A DNA stretch of 64,000 bases from Streptomyces sp. FIT100 (GTDB taxonomy: Bacteria > Actinomycetota > Actinomycetes > Streptomycetales > Streptomycetaceae). Below, piece after piece: positions 40,488 through 48,326 of the stretch (position 1 is its first letter; the number at the start of each line of letters is the position of its first letter). Location: assembly GCF_024584805.1 (NCBI RefSeq), contig NZ_CP075715.1:3344026-3408025 (forward strand), given 5' to 3'. Position numbers and translations under genes: made by a program. The notes under the pieces are model-generated. The model was not told the origin of the DNA. It ran no database searches and worked only from the letters and a program-made list of their open reading frames with translations.

Positions 40488-40504
40488 CGCGGGCGAGACA
40501 TGGT

Positions 40505-40533
40505 GCGGGGCTCTTCGCCGGCGAGAGCCCCGC
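40505..40533 (+). terminator. Intrinsic terminator after the S33 peptidase gene
   Basis: A 10-bp stem GCGGGGCTCT (40505-40514) / AGAGCCCCGC (40524-40533) with a 9-nt loop, 17 bp after the stop codon. Confidence 0.75.
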
Positions 40534-40572
40534 ACACCGCGGGCCGCACACCGCGGGCCGCACACCGCGGCC
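40531..40572. repeat. 14-bp tandem repeat x3
   Basis: Three copies of CGCACACCGCGGGC (the last ends GGCC) abut the terminator hairpin in the convergent gap between the S33 peptidase and esterase genes. Confidence 0.85.
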
Positions 40573-40614
40573 CGCCCGCCGAGGCCGCCCCGTCGGGGGC
40601 CTCGGCCCGGTGGT

Positions 40615-41319
40615 TCAGATCGTCGTCGGCACGGACCCGAGCAGGACTCGGGCCAGTTCGCGGGGCTGGGAGAACATCGGCCAGTGGCCGGTGTCCAGTT
40701 CGGCCAGGCTCCAGCGGTCGCTCTTCAGGAGCTCGGCCACGGCGGGGCTGGGCTCGGGCCAGTCGAGGAGGCACTTGACGTAGGTGGCCGGGAGCTCGGC
40801 GAGCGGGCGGGCCAGGGTGGCCGGCTCGGTGAGGGTGGCGCCCGGGTGCGGGGTCGAGCCGGTCACGATGCGGGTGATCTGGGCGTCGGTGAGGCCCTGG
40901 CCGGCGTAGTCCGGGGCCGCCTGGGGTGCCCAGAAGCCGTGGTGCTCCGCGATGGAGCCTTCGACCATGGCGCGGCCGTCCGGCCAGGCGGAGAGGAAGG
41001 ACTCGCCGTCGGCCGGAACGTTGGAGTCGACGAACACCACATGGGCCAGGCGGTCGCCGATGCGCTCGGCGGCCTGGCCCACGGGGATGCCCGCGTAGCT
41101 GTGGCCGACGAGGACGACGTCACTCAGGTCGAGGCGGTCGATCTCGTCGACGATGTCCTGGACGTGGGTCTGCTGTCCTGCGGGCACGCCCTGCTTCTCG
41201 GCGAGGCCCGAGAGGGTCAGGGGGTGGGCGCCGTGCCCGGCCGCGCGCAGCTCCGGCACCACCTCGTCCCACGCCCACGCTCCCAGCCATGTACCCGCCA
41301 CCATCACGAACTCAGCCAT
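40615..41319 (-). CDS. EstC/MES-like alpha/beta hydrolase
   Basis: This 234-residue hydrolase has a HGxxxGAW-like start (MVAGTWLGAWAWDEVVPEL), the nucleophile motif VLVGHSYAGIPVGQAAE, an acid region near FVDSNVPADGES and catalytic His in ELDTGHWPMFSQP. The lid segment (FWAPQAAPDYAGQGLTDAQITRIV) resembles plant methylesterase and EstC-type enzymes that hydrolyse esters of small aromatic or terpenoid acids. It begins 40 bp after the DUF35 gene on the same strand, so it may be the last gene of the DoxX-DUF35 operon. Confidence 0.88.
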   Translation of the reverse strand: MAEFVMVAGTWLGAWAWDEVVPELRAAGHGAHPLTLSGLAEKQGVPAGQQTHVQDIVDEIDRLDLSDVVLVGHSYAGIPVGQAAERIGDRLAHVVFVDSNVPADGESFLSAWPDGRAMVEGSIAEHHGFWAPQAAPDYAGQGLTDAQITRIVTGSTPHPGATLTEPATLARPLAELPATYVKCLLDWPEPSPAVAELLKSDRWSLAELDTGHWPMFSQPRELARVLLGSVPTTI

Positions 41320-41359
41320 GGGGGCACCGTAGCGCGGGGGTCGGACAACGCACCGACGT

Positions 41360-41782
41360 TCATTCCGCCGGCGGGCGGAAGACCGGGACGGCCGGACCGT
41401 CGCCGTCCTCCTCCCGCCTGCGGAAGGCGACCTCCAGCTCCATCCCGATCCGCAGCCCCGCCTCCGGGCACTCCACGATCTCCGTCATCATCCGCGGGCC
41501 CTCGGCGAGGTCGACGACGGCCGCGGTGTAGGGCGTACGGTCGCCGAAGGGCGGGAGGTCGTTGCGGTGCACGACCGACCATGTGTAGAGCGTCGCCCGG
41601 CCGCTCGCCCGCTCCCACGCGACGTCGTCGCTCCAGCAGTGCGGGCAGAACTCGCGCGGGTAGTGGTGGGCCCGGTCGCAGTCGCCGCAGCGGCGGATCA
41701 GCAGCCGGCCCTCGGCGGCCGCGTCCCAGTAGGGGCGGGTGAAGGCGTCGGCCTCGGGGGTGGCGGCGTTCGCCGGGGTCAT
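41360..41782 (-). CDS. DUF35 Zn-ribbon/OB-fold protein (second copy)
   Basis: This 140-residue protein has the DUF35 plan: helix with TRPYWDAAAEGRLLIRRC, zinc ribbon CGDCDRAHHYPREFCPHC (CxxC...CxxC) and OB-fold WERASGRATLYTWSVVHRNDLPPFGDRTPYTAAVVDL. It probably binds CoA esters and partners a thiolase-fold protein; the gene nearby with the same operator and no DUF35 of its own is at 35923. The ATG overlaps the DoxX-like gene stop as ATGA (41779-41782), so they are co-translated. Confidence 0.9.
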   Translation of the reverse strand: MTPANAATPEADAFTRPYWDAAAEGRLLIRRCGDCDRAHHYPREFCPHCWSDDVAWERASGRATLYTWSVVHRNDLPPFGDRTPYTAAVVDLAEGPRMMTEIVECPEAGLRIGMELEVAFRRREEDGDGPAVPVFRPPAE

Positions 41783-42231
41783 CGGAAGAGTCCGATCGCG
41801 TGGTCGAGGGACCAGGTCTGCCAGGACATCGCGAAGAGGGCGACGAGCGAGATCAGGGCCATCATCGCGTTCTGCCCCTGCTCGGCCCAGTCGTGGATCA
41901 TCAGGGTGAGGTAGAGGAGGTTGAGGAGCAGCCCGCCGACGAGGGCGATCGGGGTGAGAAAGCCGGTGACCAGGCCGAGGCCGAGGGCGAGTTCGGCGTA
42001 GACGACGATGTACGCCATGGTCTTCGGGCGGGGTGCGACGACCGTGTCGAAGCCGGAGCGCACCAGCTGCCAGCGGTGCTTGGCCGCCACGTCGGCGGCC
42101 CAGGCGATTCCGGTGCCGCGCTCGAACCAGCCCTTCCTGTCCTTGTGCCGCCAGCTCTCCAGCCACCACAGGCCGAGGCCGATGCGGAGGACGGCGAGCC
42201 ATTCGGCACCGGTGAGCCAGAGGGTCTGCAT
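41779..42231 (-). CDS. DoxX-like membrane protein (regulon member)
   Basis: This 150-residue protein has four predicted transmembrane segments (WLAVLRIGLGLWWLESW, MAYIVVYAELALGLGLVTGFL, IALVGGLLLNLLYLTLMIH, NAMMALISLVALFAMSWQTW) as in DoxX/terminal quinol oxidase subunit-type proteins. It might couple quinones to a membrane redox step. The start at 42231 has GGAGG about 9 nt upstream; a longer start 24 nt earlier would overlap this site. The 17-bp operator lies 29 bp upstream. It is the first gene of the DoxX-DUF35 pair. Confidence 0.85.
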   Translation of the reverse strand: MQTLWLTGAEWLAVLRIGLGLWWLESWRHKDRKGWFERGTGIAWAADVAAKHRWQLVRSGFDTVVAPRPKTMAYIVVYAELALGLGLVTGFLTPIALVGGLLLNLLYLTLMIHDWAEQGQNAMMALISLVALFAMSWQTWSLDHAIGLFR

Positions 42232-42259
42232 TCCGGGGCTCCTCCCTCCCGACAACTGA

Positions 42260-42276
42260 TCTGACGGTACGTCAGT
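42260..42276. promoter_or_regulatory. 17-bp regulon operator (TCTGACGGTACGTCAGT)
   Basis: 29 bp upstream of the DoxX-like ATG, and 80 bp before the divergent FMO-like ATG. Arms TCTGAC/GTCAGT differ only at the outermost base. Confidence 0.8.
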
Positions 42277-42341
42277 TCACCGGACGGGCGTCCCGAGCGC
42301 AAGAGTCCGGCGGCCGTGACCGATTCGCAATGGTTCGCCGT

Positions 42342-42347
42342 TACGCT
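42342..42347 (+). promoter_or_regulatory. -10 element of a probably leaderless promoter
   Basis: TACGCT ends 8 nt before the ATG of the flavin monooxygenase-like gene, which has no ribosome-binding site. Spacing is the same as at the Sel1-repeat gene. Confidence 0.4.
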
Positions 42348-42355
42348 GTGCGCCC

Positions 42356-43504
42356 ATGCCCGATCACAGAGCCATGGATCTCACCGACGACCGCCCCGTC
42401 TACGTCATCGGCGGCGGCCCCGGCGGCCTCGCCGCTGCCGCCGCGCTGCGCGAGAGGGGCGTACGAGCCGTCGTCCTGGAGAAGTCGGAATCGGTGGGGG
42501 CCTCCTGGCGCGGGCACTACGACCGGCTGCATCTGCACACCACGCGGCGGCTGTCGGGCCTCCCCGGCCTGCCCATGCCGCGGAGGTTCGGGCGGTGGGT
42601 CGCGCGGGACGATGTGATCCGCTACCTGGAGAAGTACGCGGAGTTCCACGAGCTGGAGCTGGTGACCGGCGTCGAGGTCACCCGGATCGAGCCCGCGGGC
42701 GACGACTGGCTCCTGCACGCCTCCGGCGGCCGGCGGCTGACCGGCCGCGCGGTCGTCGTGGCCACCGGGCACAACCACACCCCGCGGCTGCCCGACTGGC
42801 CCGGTCGGGACACGTACGCGGGCGAGCTGCTGCACGCCTCCGCCTACCGCAACGCCGCCCCGTACGCGGGCAAGGACGTCCTCGTGGTCGGCGTCGGCAA
42901 CACGGGTGCCGAGATAGCCGTCGACCTCGTGGAGGGCGGTGCGGAGCGGGTGCGGCTGGCCGTCAGGACCATGCCGCACATCGTCCGCCGGTCCACGGCC
43001 GGCTGGCCCGCCCAGCGCACGGGGATCCTCGTGCGCCGTCTGCCGGTCCGGCTGGTGGACCGGGCCGGAGACCTGGTCGGCCGGATCTCCGTGCCCGACC
43101 TGTCCGCCCAGGGGCTCCCCCGCCCGGACACGGGCCTCTACTCCCGGGTCCGGCAGGGCGCCATCCCGGTCCAGGACGTCGGCCTGATCGAGGCGGTCCG
43201 CTCCGGGCGGGTCGAAGTGGTCGCGGCGGTCGAGTCGTTCGACGACTCCAAGGTCGTCCTGGCGGACGGCTCCCACCTCACCCCCGACGCGGTCGTCGCC
43301 GCCACCGGCTACAGCCGCGCCCTGGAGCCCCTCGTCGGCCACCTCGGCGTCCTGGACGACCGCGGCCGCCCGGTGGTGCACGGCGGCCGCGCCCCCCGCC
43401 AGGCGCCGGGGCTGTACTTCACGGGGTTCACCAACCCGATCAGCGGGATGTTCCGCGAAATGGCCCTGGACGCCCGGAAGATCGCGAAGACGCTGGCCCG
43501 CTGA
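42356..43504 (+). CDS. Flavin-containing monooxygenase-like NAD(P)/FAD oxidoreductase
   Basis: This 382-residue protein has the FAD site YVIGGGPGGLAAAAALRERG and the YUCCA-like block LEKSESVGASWRGHYDRLHLHT. VVVATGHNHTPRLPDWPG, a second Rossmann site DVLVVGVGNTGAEIAVDL for NADPH and the C-terminal ATGYSRALEPLVG follow. Such enzymes add oxygen to ketones, amines or sulfides. It is monocistronic, divergent from the DoxX operon with 124 bp between ATGs, and may share the palindrome at 42260, which sits 80 bp upstream. It ends at a strong hairpin terminator. Confidence 0.9.
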   Translation: MPDHRAMDLTDDRPVYVIGGGPGGLAAAAALRERGVRAVVLEKSESVGASWRGHYDRLHLHTTRRLSGLPGLPMPRRFGRWVARDDVIRYLEKYAEFHELELVTGVEVTRIEPAGDDWLLHASGGRRLTGRAVVVATGHNHTPRLPDWPGRDTYAGELLHASAYRNAAPYAGKDVLVVGVGNTGAEIAVDLVEGGAERVRLAVRTMPHIVRRSTAGWPAQRTGILVRRLPVRLVDRAGDLVGRISVPDLSAQGLPRPDTGLYSRVRQGAIPVQDVGLIEAVRSGRVEVVAAVESFDDSKVVLADGSHLTPDAVVAATGYSRALEPLVGHLGVLDDRGRPVVHGGRAPRQAPGLYFTGFTNPISGMFREMALDARKIAKTLAR

Positions 43505-43517
43505 GCCCTGGCCCCAC

Positions 43518-43541
43518 GGTTACGCGGTTACGCGGTTACGC
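43518..43541. repeat. 8-bp tandem repeat GGTTACGC x3
   Basis: Three exact units, then a partial GTTACGC, just after the FMO-like gene stop codon in the convergent gap. Confidence 0.8.
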
Positions 43542-43589
43542 GTTACGCGGCCGACACCGCCGTGTCGGCGGTCCGCACCGGCACCCGGG

Positions 43590-43627
43590 GCCTCCGGCGG
43601 TCGACATCGACGTCGACCGCCGGAGGC
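43590..43627. terminator. Bidirectional intrinsic terminator
   Basis: A perfect 16-bp stem, GCCTCCGGCGGTCGAC (43590-43605) with GTCGACCGCCGGAGGC (43612-43627), and a 6-nt loop between the convergent FMO-like and secreted-protein genes. Confidence 0.85.
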
Positions 43628-43640
43628 GCCGGCGCGGCCG

Positions 43641-44987
43641 TCAGCCGGTCGGGTTCAGCACGAGCTTCGCCGTGTTGTTCCTGGCGTTCGGGTCGAACGC
43701 CAGCGGCTGGGTGGCGCCGTACGGGTGCATGAGGGTGATCTTTCCGGATGCGCGGGGGACGACGGTGTCGATCCGCAGCTGGAACGGGAAGGTGACGGTC
43801 TGCTTCTCGGCCACCCACAGCGGCAGTTCGCACCGGTAGCGCGGGGCCCCGGTGGGCTCCTCGACCCAGTCGCCGTCCAGGGTCCGAGGTGCGCAGTTCC
43901 CGGGCACGGCGGTGACCGTGGCGCCTTCGGGGACGATCAGGTCGACCGCGGCGACCGGGTCGCCGGAGCCCAGGTTCGCGACCCACGCCGGGCCCTTGTT
44001 GCGGAAGGTCAGCCCGGCCTGCACGGTCTCGCCGGCGGCACCGGTCACCTTCGCGCCGCGGATCGCGAAGTCGGCGGTGTTCACGGCCTTGACCGCGGCG
44101 ACGCCGCCGTTGTCCTCGGGCGCCAGGTCCTCGGCACCGTCGCCCGCCGCGACCCCCATGTCGATGCGCTCGTCCAGGGCGTACGGGGCGACCGTGGCCG
44201 TCAGCGGCGCCGGGAGGGTGAAGCCGGCGCCCGGTTCGACGACGTCGTCGAAGGCGCAGTCCACCCTGGTGACGGGCTTGATCGCGCCCTCGCCGAGCGG
44301 TGTGGCGGTGCACTCGGGCGCGACGCCGCCCACGTCCAGGCCGCGGGTGACGTACAGGGTGACCCGGACGCCGTTCGCCGGCTCGTTGCCGTTGTTGACC
44401 ACGGAGAACGGCACGGGCACGGTGCTGCCCGGCGCGACGCCCTCCACCGGAGCCGGCCGGTCCAGCACGAGGTCGGGGCCCGAGCCGATCCTGACGGTGG
44501 TCTCGTATCCCTCGGGCGCCGTGAGCACACCGCCCGCCATCGTCGTCGTGGCCTTCGCCCGGTAGGTGATCCGGCCGCTCGCACCGGCCTCCGCCTCCGC
44601 TGCGGCCCGCACCTGAACCGGCACCGAGCCGCCGGAGCCCTCCGCCGGGACCTCGGGGACCGTGCAGACCGCGGTCGTGCCCGCCGGCGCGCAGTTCTCG
44701 GGCCAGATGACGTCGGCGACGCCGGCCAGGCCCGAGACGTCGACGGTCAGCAGGCCGTCGGTCACCCGGTAGTCGGGGTTGTCGTGGGACAGGCCCAGGT
44801 CGAGGGTGACGGCCCGGGCCTGCTCACCGTTGCCGGCGGCCTTGGGCAGCATGACCTCGTACGGCGACCTGATCCACAACTGGTCGCCGGCGGCGAGGGC
44901 CGGGATGGCCATCGCGACCGTGGCGATTCCCGCTGCGACGGCGCAGGCGACGACGCGGGCGGGCCGGCCGACGGAAGGCTTTCTCAT
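43641..44987 (-). CDS. Secreted CARDB/DUF11-type beta-sandwich protein
   Basis: This 448-residue protein has a signal peptide (MRKPSVGRPARVVACAVAAGIATVAMAIPALAA). Three successive beta-sandwich domains with N-x-G-x-x-P-A motifs follow: VVNNGNEPANGVRVTLYVTRGLDV, LTFRNKGPAWVANLGSGDPVAAVDLIVPEG and the Cys pairs of each domain. These are the COG1361/DUF11 or CARDB-like folds of cell-surface stalks and adhesins. There is no LPxTG, so it is secreted or only loosely attached. It is transcribed alone from the 252-bp gap shared with the acyl-CoA ligase gene. Confidence 0.78.
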   Translation of the reverse strand: MRKPSVGRPARVVACAVAAGIATVAMAIPALAAGDQLWIRSPYEVMLPKAAGNGEQARAVTLDLGLSHDNPDYRVTDGLLTVDVSGLAGVADVIWPENCAPAGTTAVCTVPEVPAEGSGGSVPVQVRAAAEAEAGASGRITYRAKATTTMAGGVLTAPEGYETTVRIGSGPDLVLDRPAPVEGVAPGSTVPVPFSVVNNGNEPANGVRVTLYVTRGLDVGGVAPECTATPLGEGAIKPVTRVDCAFDDVVEPGAGFTLPAPLTATVAPYALDERIDMGVAAGDGAEDLAPEDNGGVAAVKAVNTADFAIRGAKVTGAAGETVQAGLTFRNKGPAWVANLGSGDPVAAVDLIVPEGATVTAVPGNCAPRTLDGDWVEEPTGAPRYRCELPLWVAEKQTVTFPFQLRIDTVVPRASGKITLMHPYGATQPLAFDPNARNNTAKLVLNPTG

Positions 44988-45163
44988 GTTCTCCTCTGTT
45001 CCTCGGGGAGGGACGGCGGTGCGCTGGGGAGACTCCCGAGTGCGGATGAAGGTTGCCCCGGTGCGGAACGGGAGAGCAGGAGGAGAGGAGCAGGGAGCGG
45101 CGGGACAAGACGGCAGCCGTGCGGCGCGCGGCGGACCGGGACATCTCCCCCGTACGAAGAGTT

Positions 45164-45180
45164 CCTGACTGGTCGTCAGT
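45164..45180. promoter_or_regulatory. 17-bp regulon operator (CCTGACTGGTCGTCAGT), distal of a pair
   Basis: It sits 24 bp (centre to centre) before a second site. Its arms CCTGAC/GTCAGT each deviate at the outer base. Confidence 0.75.
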
Positions 45181-45187
45181 TCGCTAA

Positions 45188-45204
45188 TCTGACTGTGCGT
45201 CAGT
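45188..45204. promoter_or_regulatory. 17-bp regulon operator (TCTGACTGTGCGTCAGT), proximal of a pair
   Basis: 35 bp upstream of the ADP-forming ligase ATG. With 45164-45180 this is the only tandem site in the window, suggesting cooperative control. Confidence 0.8.
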
Positions 45205-45239
45205 TATCACCGGCCGACGAGCAAGGAGCGGGCGAAGCG

Positions 45240-47462
45240 ATGCTTGGATCGACCCACGGCACCCTCACCACCGATCTCCGCGCCCGAGTCGTGGCCTGCG
45301 GAGAACAGCCCGGACCCACCGTCCACGGCATGGCCGCGAGCGAGGGGGACCTGGATGTCAGCGGCCGGCCGCTGCACGCGCCCGTCCCCGACCTCGACCG
45401 GTTCTTCCGGCCCGAGTCGGTCGCCATAGTCGGCGCCTCCGACGCCGACGGCCGGCCCAACACCGGCATCACCCGGCAGCTGATCGCCTGGGCCGAGCGG
45501 GTCGGGGCGCGACTCCACCCCGTCCATCCCAGCCGGACGGCCGTCTTCGGGCTGCCGTGCGTCCCCTCCGTCGCCGATCTGCCCGAGCCCGTCGATCTGG
45601 CCGTGCTGCTCGTCGGCGACCCGCTGCCCGTGGTCGAGGAACTCGCCCAGGCCAAGGTGAAGTTCGCCGTGGCCTTCGCGTCCGGGTTCGCCGAGACCGG
45701 CGCCGCGGGCGCGGCCGCGCAGCGGCGGCTCGCCGCCGCCGTCGAGCGGTCGGGGCTGCGGCTGCTCGGGCCGAACACCAACCTCAACGCCTTCGAGCGG
45801 TTCCGCGAGGACCTCGAAGGCCCCGCCATCGCGCTCATCACCCAGTCCGGCCACCAGGGCCGCCCCGTCTTCACCTTGCAGGAGCTGGGCGTACGGCTCT
45901 CCCACTGGGCACCCACCGGCAACGAGGCCGACCTGGAGACCGCCGACTTCATCTCGTACTTCGCGGGACGGCCCGAGGTCGGCGCGATCGCCTGCTACGT
46001 GGAGGGGCTCAAGGACGGCCGCTCCTTCCTGCTCGCCGCCGACCGCGCCGCCCGGGCCGGTGTACCGGTCGTGGCCGTCAAGGTCGGCAGGACCGAGACC
46101 GGGGCGCGCACGGCCGCCTCGCACACCGGCAAGCTGACCGGCGCCGACCAGGTGGTGGACGCGGCGATGCGGCAGTACGGCGTGATCCGCGTCGACGGAC
46201 TCGACGAACTCCAGGACACCGCCGCCCTGCTGGCGCGGGCGCGCAAGCCGCGGGCGGACGGCGTCGTCGTCTACTCGATCTCGGGCGGCACGGGCGCGCA
46301 CTTCGCGGATCTGGCGACCGCGGCCGGGCTGCGGCTGCCGCCGCTCTCCGAGGCCAAGCGGACCGAACTGCACCAGTGGATACCGGAGTACCTGAACGTC
46401 GCCAACCCCGTCGACAACGGCGGCCACCCCGTCGGCGACTGGCGCGGCCGCAAGATCATCGACGCGATCCTCGCCGACCCCGGAGTCGGCGTGCTGATCT
46501 GCCCGATCACCGGCCCCTTCCCGCCGATGAGCGACAAGCTCGCCCAGGACCTCGTGGACGCGGCGGAGGAGACGGACAAGCTGGTGTGCGTGGTCTGGGG
46601 CTCGCCCGTCGGTACGGAGGAGGCGTACCGCACGACGCTGCTCGGCTCCTCGCGGGTCGCGACCTTCCGTACATTCGGCAACTGCATCACCGCGGTCAGG
46701 GCCTATCTCGACCACCACCGCTTCACCACCGGCTACCGCTCGCCCTTCGACGAGGCGCCGCGCACCCTCTCCCCCTCCTTCCGCAAGGCGCAGGCCCTGC
46801 TCCGCCCGGGCCACCGGCTCAGCGAGCACTCCGCGAAGCAGCTGCTGCGGGCGTACGGCATCCGCGTGCCGCGCGAGCAGCTGGTGACCAGCGCGGCGGC
46901 CGCGGTGCGGGCGGCGGGCCTCGTCGGCTACCCGGTGGTGATGAAGGCGTCCGCGCCCCAGCTCGCGCACAAGACCGAGCTGGGCCTCGTGAAGATCGGC
47001 CTGACCTCGGCCAGCCAGGTGCGCGACGCCTATCGCGAGCTCACCGACATCGCCCGCTACGAGAACGCCGACCTCGACGGCATCCTCGTCTGCCAGATGG
47101 TCGAGCGGGGCGTCGAGATGGTCGTCGGGGTCACCCAGGACGAGCTCTTCGGCCCGACGGTGACGGTGGGCCTCGGCGGTGTGCTGGTGGAGGTGCTCCA
47201 GGACGCGGCGGTGCGCGTCCCGCCGTTCGGCGAGGACCAGGCCCGCTCGATGCTCGCCGAACTGCGCGGGCGGGCCCTGCTGGACGGGGTCAGGGGCGGG
47301 CCGCCGGTGGACGTGGACGCGCTCGTCGAGGTCGTGCTGCGGGTGCAGCGGATGGCCCTCGAACTCGGCGGGGACCTCTCCGAACTGGACATCAACCCGC
47401 TGATGGTGCTGCCGCGCGGGCAGGGCGCGGTGGCGCTGGACGCGCTGGCGGTGTGCCGATGA
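45240..47462 (+). CDS. Acetyl/acyl-CoA synthetase (ADP-forming) family protein
   Basis: This 740-residue NDP-forming acyl-CoA ligase joins a CoA-binding domain (FFRPESVAIVGASDADGRPNTGI, residues about 55-180), a succinyl-CoA-ligase-like domain (ALITQSGHQGRPVF, ASHTGKLTGADQVVDAA with the phospho-His region), and a C-terminal ATP-grasp (AKQLLRAYGIRVPREQLV, YPVVMKASAPQLAHKTELGLV). It converts an organic acid to its CoA ester with ATP to ADP. The start at 45240 has AAGGAG at good spacing. It is coupled by an ATGA overlap to the crotonase gene. Two copies of the regulon palindrome sit 36-76 bp upstream. Confidence 0.9.
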   Translation: MLGSTHGTLTTDLRARVVACGEQPGPTVHGMAASEGDLDVSGRPLHAPVPDLDRFFRPESVAIVGASDADGRPNTGITRQLIAWAERVGARLHPVHPSRTAVFGLPCVPSVADLPEPVDLAVLLVGDPLPVVEELAQAKVKFAVAFASGFAETGAAGAAAQRRLAAAVERSGLRLLGPNTNLNAFERFREDLEGPAIALITQSGHQGRPVFTLQELGVRLSHWAPTGNEADLETADFISYFAGRPEVGAIACYVEGLKDGRSFLLAADRAARAGVPVVAVKVGRTETGARTAASHTGKLTGADQVVDAAMRQYGVIRVDGLDELQDTAALLARARKPRADGVVVYSISGGTGAHFADLATAAGLRLPPLSEAKRTELHQWIPEYLNVANPVDNGGHPVGDWRGRKIIDAILADPGVGVLICPITGPFPPMSDKLAQDLVDAAEETDKLVCVVWGSPVGTEEAYRTTLLGSSRVATFRTFGNCITAVRAYLDHHRFTTGYRSPFDEAPRTLSPSFRKAQALLRPGHRLSEHSAKQLLRAYGIRVPREQLVTSAAAAVRAAGLVGYPVVMKASAPQLAHKTELGLVKIGLTSASQVRDAYRELTDIARYENADLDGILVCQMVERGVEMVVGVTQDELFGPTVTVGLGGVLVEVLQDAAVRVPPFGEDQARSMLAELRGRALLDGVRGGPPVDVDALVEVVLRVQRMALELGGDLSELDINPLMVLPRGQGAVALDALAVCR

Positions 47463-48262
47463 CGACGGGCGCAGGCGGGGACCCCGTACTGCACCGCACC
47501 GAGAACGGCGTCTCGTGGATCACCCTCGACCGGCCCGAGGCCATGAACGCCGTCACCTGGGACCAGCGGGAGCACATCATCGCGCTGCTCGCGGACGCCT
47601 CCGCCGACCCGGACGTACGGGCCGTCGTGATCACCGCCACGGGCAAGGGCTTCTGCGCGGGCGCGGACCTGCGCGGGGCCCCCACCGCGGGGGAGCGCGT
47701 ACCCGGCGACGTGGCCCGTACGATCCGGCTCGGCGCCCAGCGTTTCATCGCGGCGGTCCTGGACTGCGAGAAGCCGGTGCTCGCTGCGGTCAACGGGACG
47801 GCCGCCGGCATCGGCGCGCATCTCGCGTTCGCGTGCGACCTCGTCCTGGCCGCCGAATCCGCCCGTTTCATCGAGGTGTTCGTCCGCCGCGGCCTCGTCC
47901 CCGACGGCGGCGGCGCCTACCTCCTGCCCCGCCTCATCGGCCCGCAGCGCGCGAAGGAGCTGATGTTCTTCGGCGACGCGCTGCCGGCCGCGGACGCCGA
48001 GCGGCTCGGACTGGTCAACCGGGTCGTCCCCGCGGAGGACCTGGAGAAGACGGCCCGCGAGTGGGCCGAACGCCTCGCGGCGGGCCCGACCCGGGCCATC
48101 GCCCTCACCAAGCAGCTGGTGAACGCCTCGCTGGACACGGACCGTTCGACGGCGTTCGCGGCCGAGGCGGCGGCGCAGGAGATCAACATGACGACGCGGG
48201 ACGCGAACGAGGGGGTGGCGAGCTTCGTGGAGCGGCGGACGCCGGAGTACCGGGGGCGCTGA
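47459..48262 (+). CDS. Enoyl-CoA hydratase/isomerase family protein
   Basis: This 267-residue crotonase shows TLDRPEAMNAVTWDQREHII, CAGADLRGAPTAGE, AAVNGTAAGIGAHLAFACDLVLAAESARF (oxyanion hole) and FVRRGLVPDGGGAYLLPRLIGPQRAKELMF (catalytic Glu region, QRAKEL typical of true hydratases). It would hydrate the enoyl-CoA made by an acyl-CoA dehydrogenase. Its ATG overlaps the ligase stop (47459-47462). The unit ends at the hairpin at 48271. Confidence 0.92.
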   Translation: MTTGAGGDPVLHRTENGVSWITLDRPEAMNAVTWDQREHIIALLADASADPDVRAVVITATGKGFCAGADLRGAPTAGERVPGDVARTIRLGAQRFIAAVLDCEKPVLAAVNGTAAGIGAHLAFACDLVLAAESARFIEVFVRRGLVPDGGGAYLLPRLIGPQRAKELMFFGDALPAADAERLGLVNRVVPAEDLEKTAREWAERLAAGPTRAIALTKQLVNASLDTDRSTAFAAEAAAQEINMTTRDANEGVASFVERRTPEYRGR

Positions 48263-48270
48263 GCACCGCC

Positions 48271-48311
48271 CCCGGGGCAGGGCAGGGCGGTCTGCCCCAC
48301 CCTGCCCCGGG
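48271..48311. terminator. Intrinsic terminator, bidirectional
   Basis: A 12-bp stem CCCGGGGCAGGG (48271-48282) / CCCTGCCCCGGG (48300-48311) between the convergent crotonase and FG-GAP genes. Confidence 0.8.
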
Positions 48312-48326
48312 TCCGTACGCCCAGCG

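Noticed and set aside
43725..45239. A long upstream extension of the ADP-forming ligase reading frame
   Set aside because: It runs antisense to the secreted CARDB/DUF11-type gene and through the tandem operators. The ATG at 45240 with AAGGAG gives a normal N-terminus.
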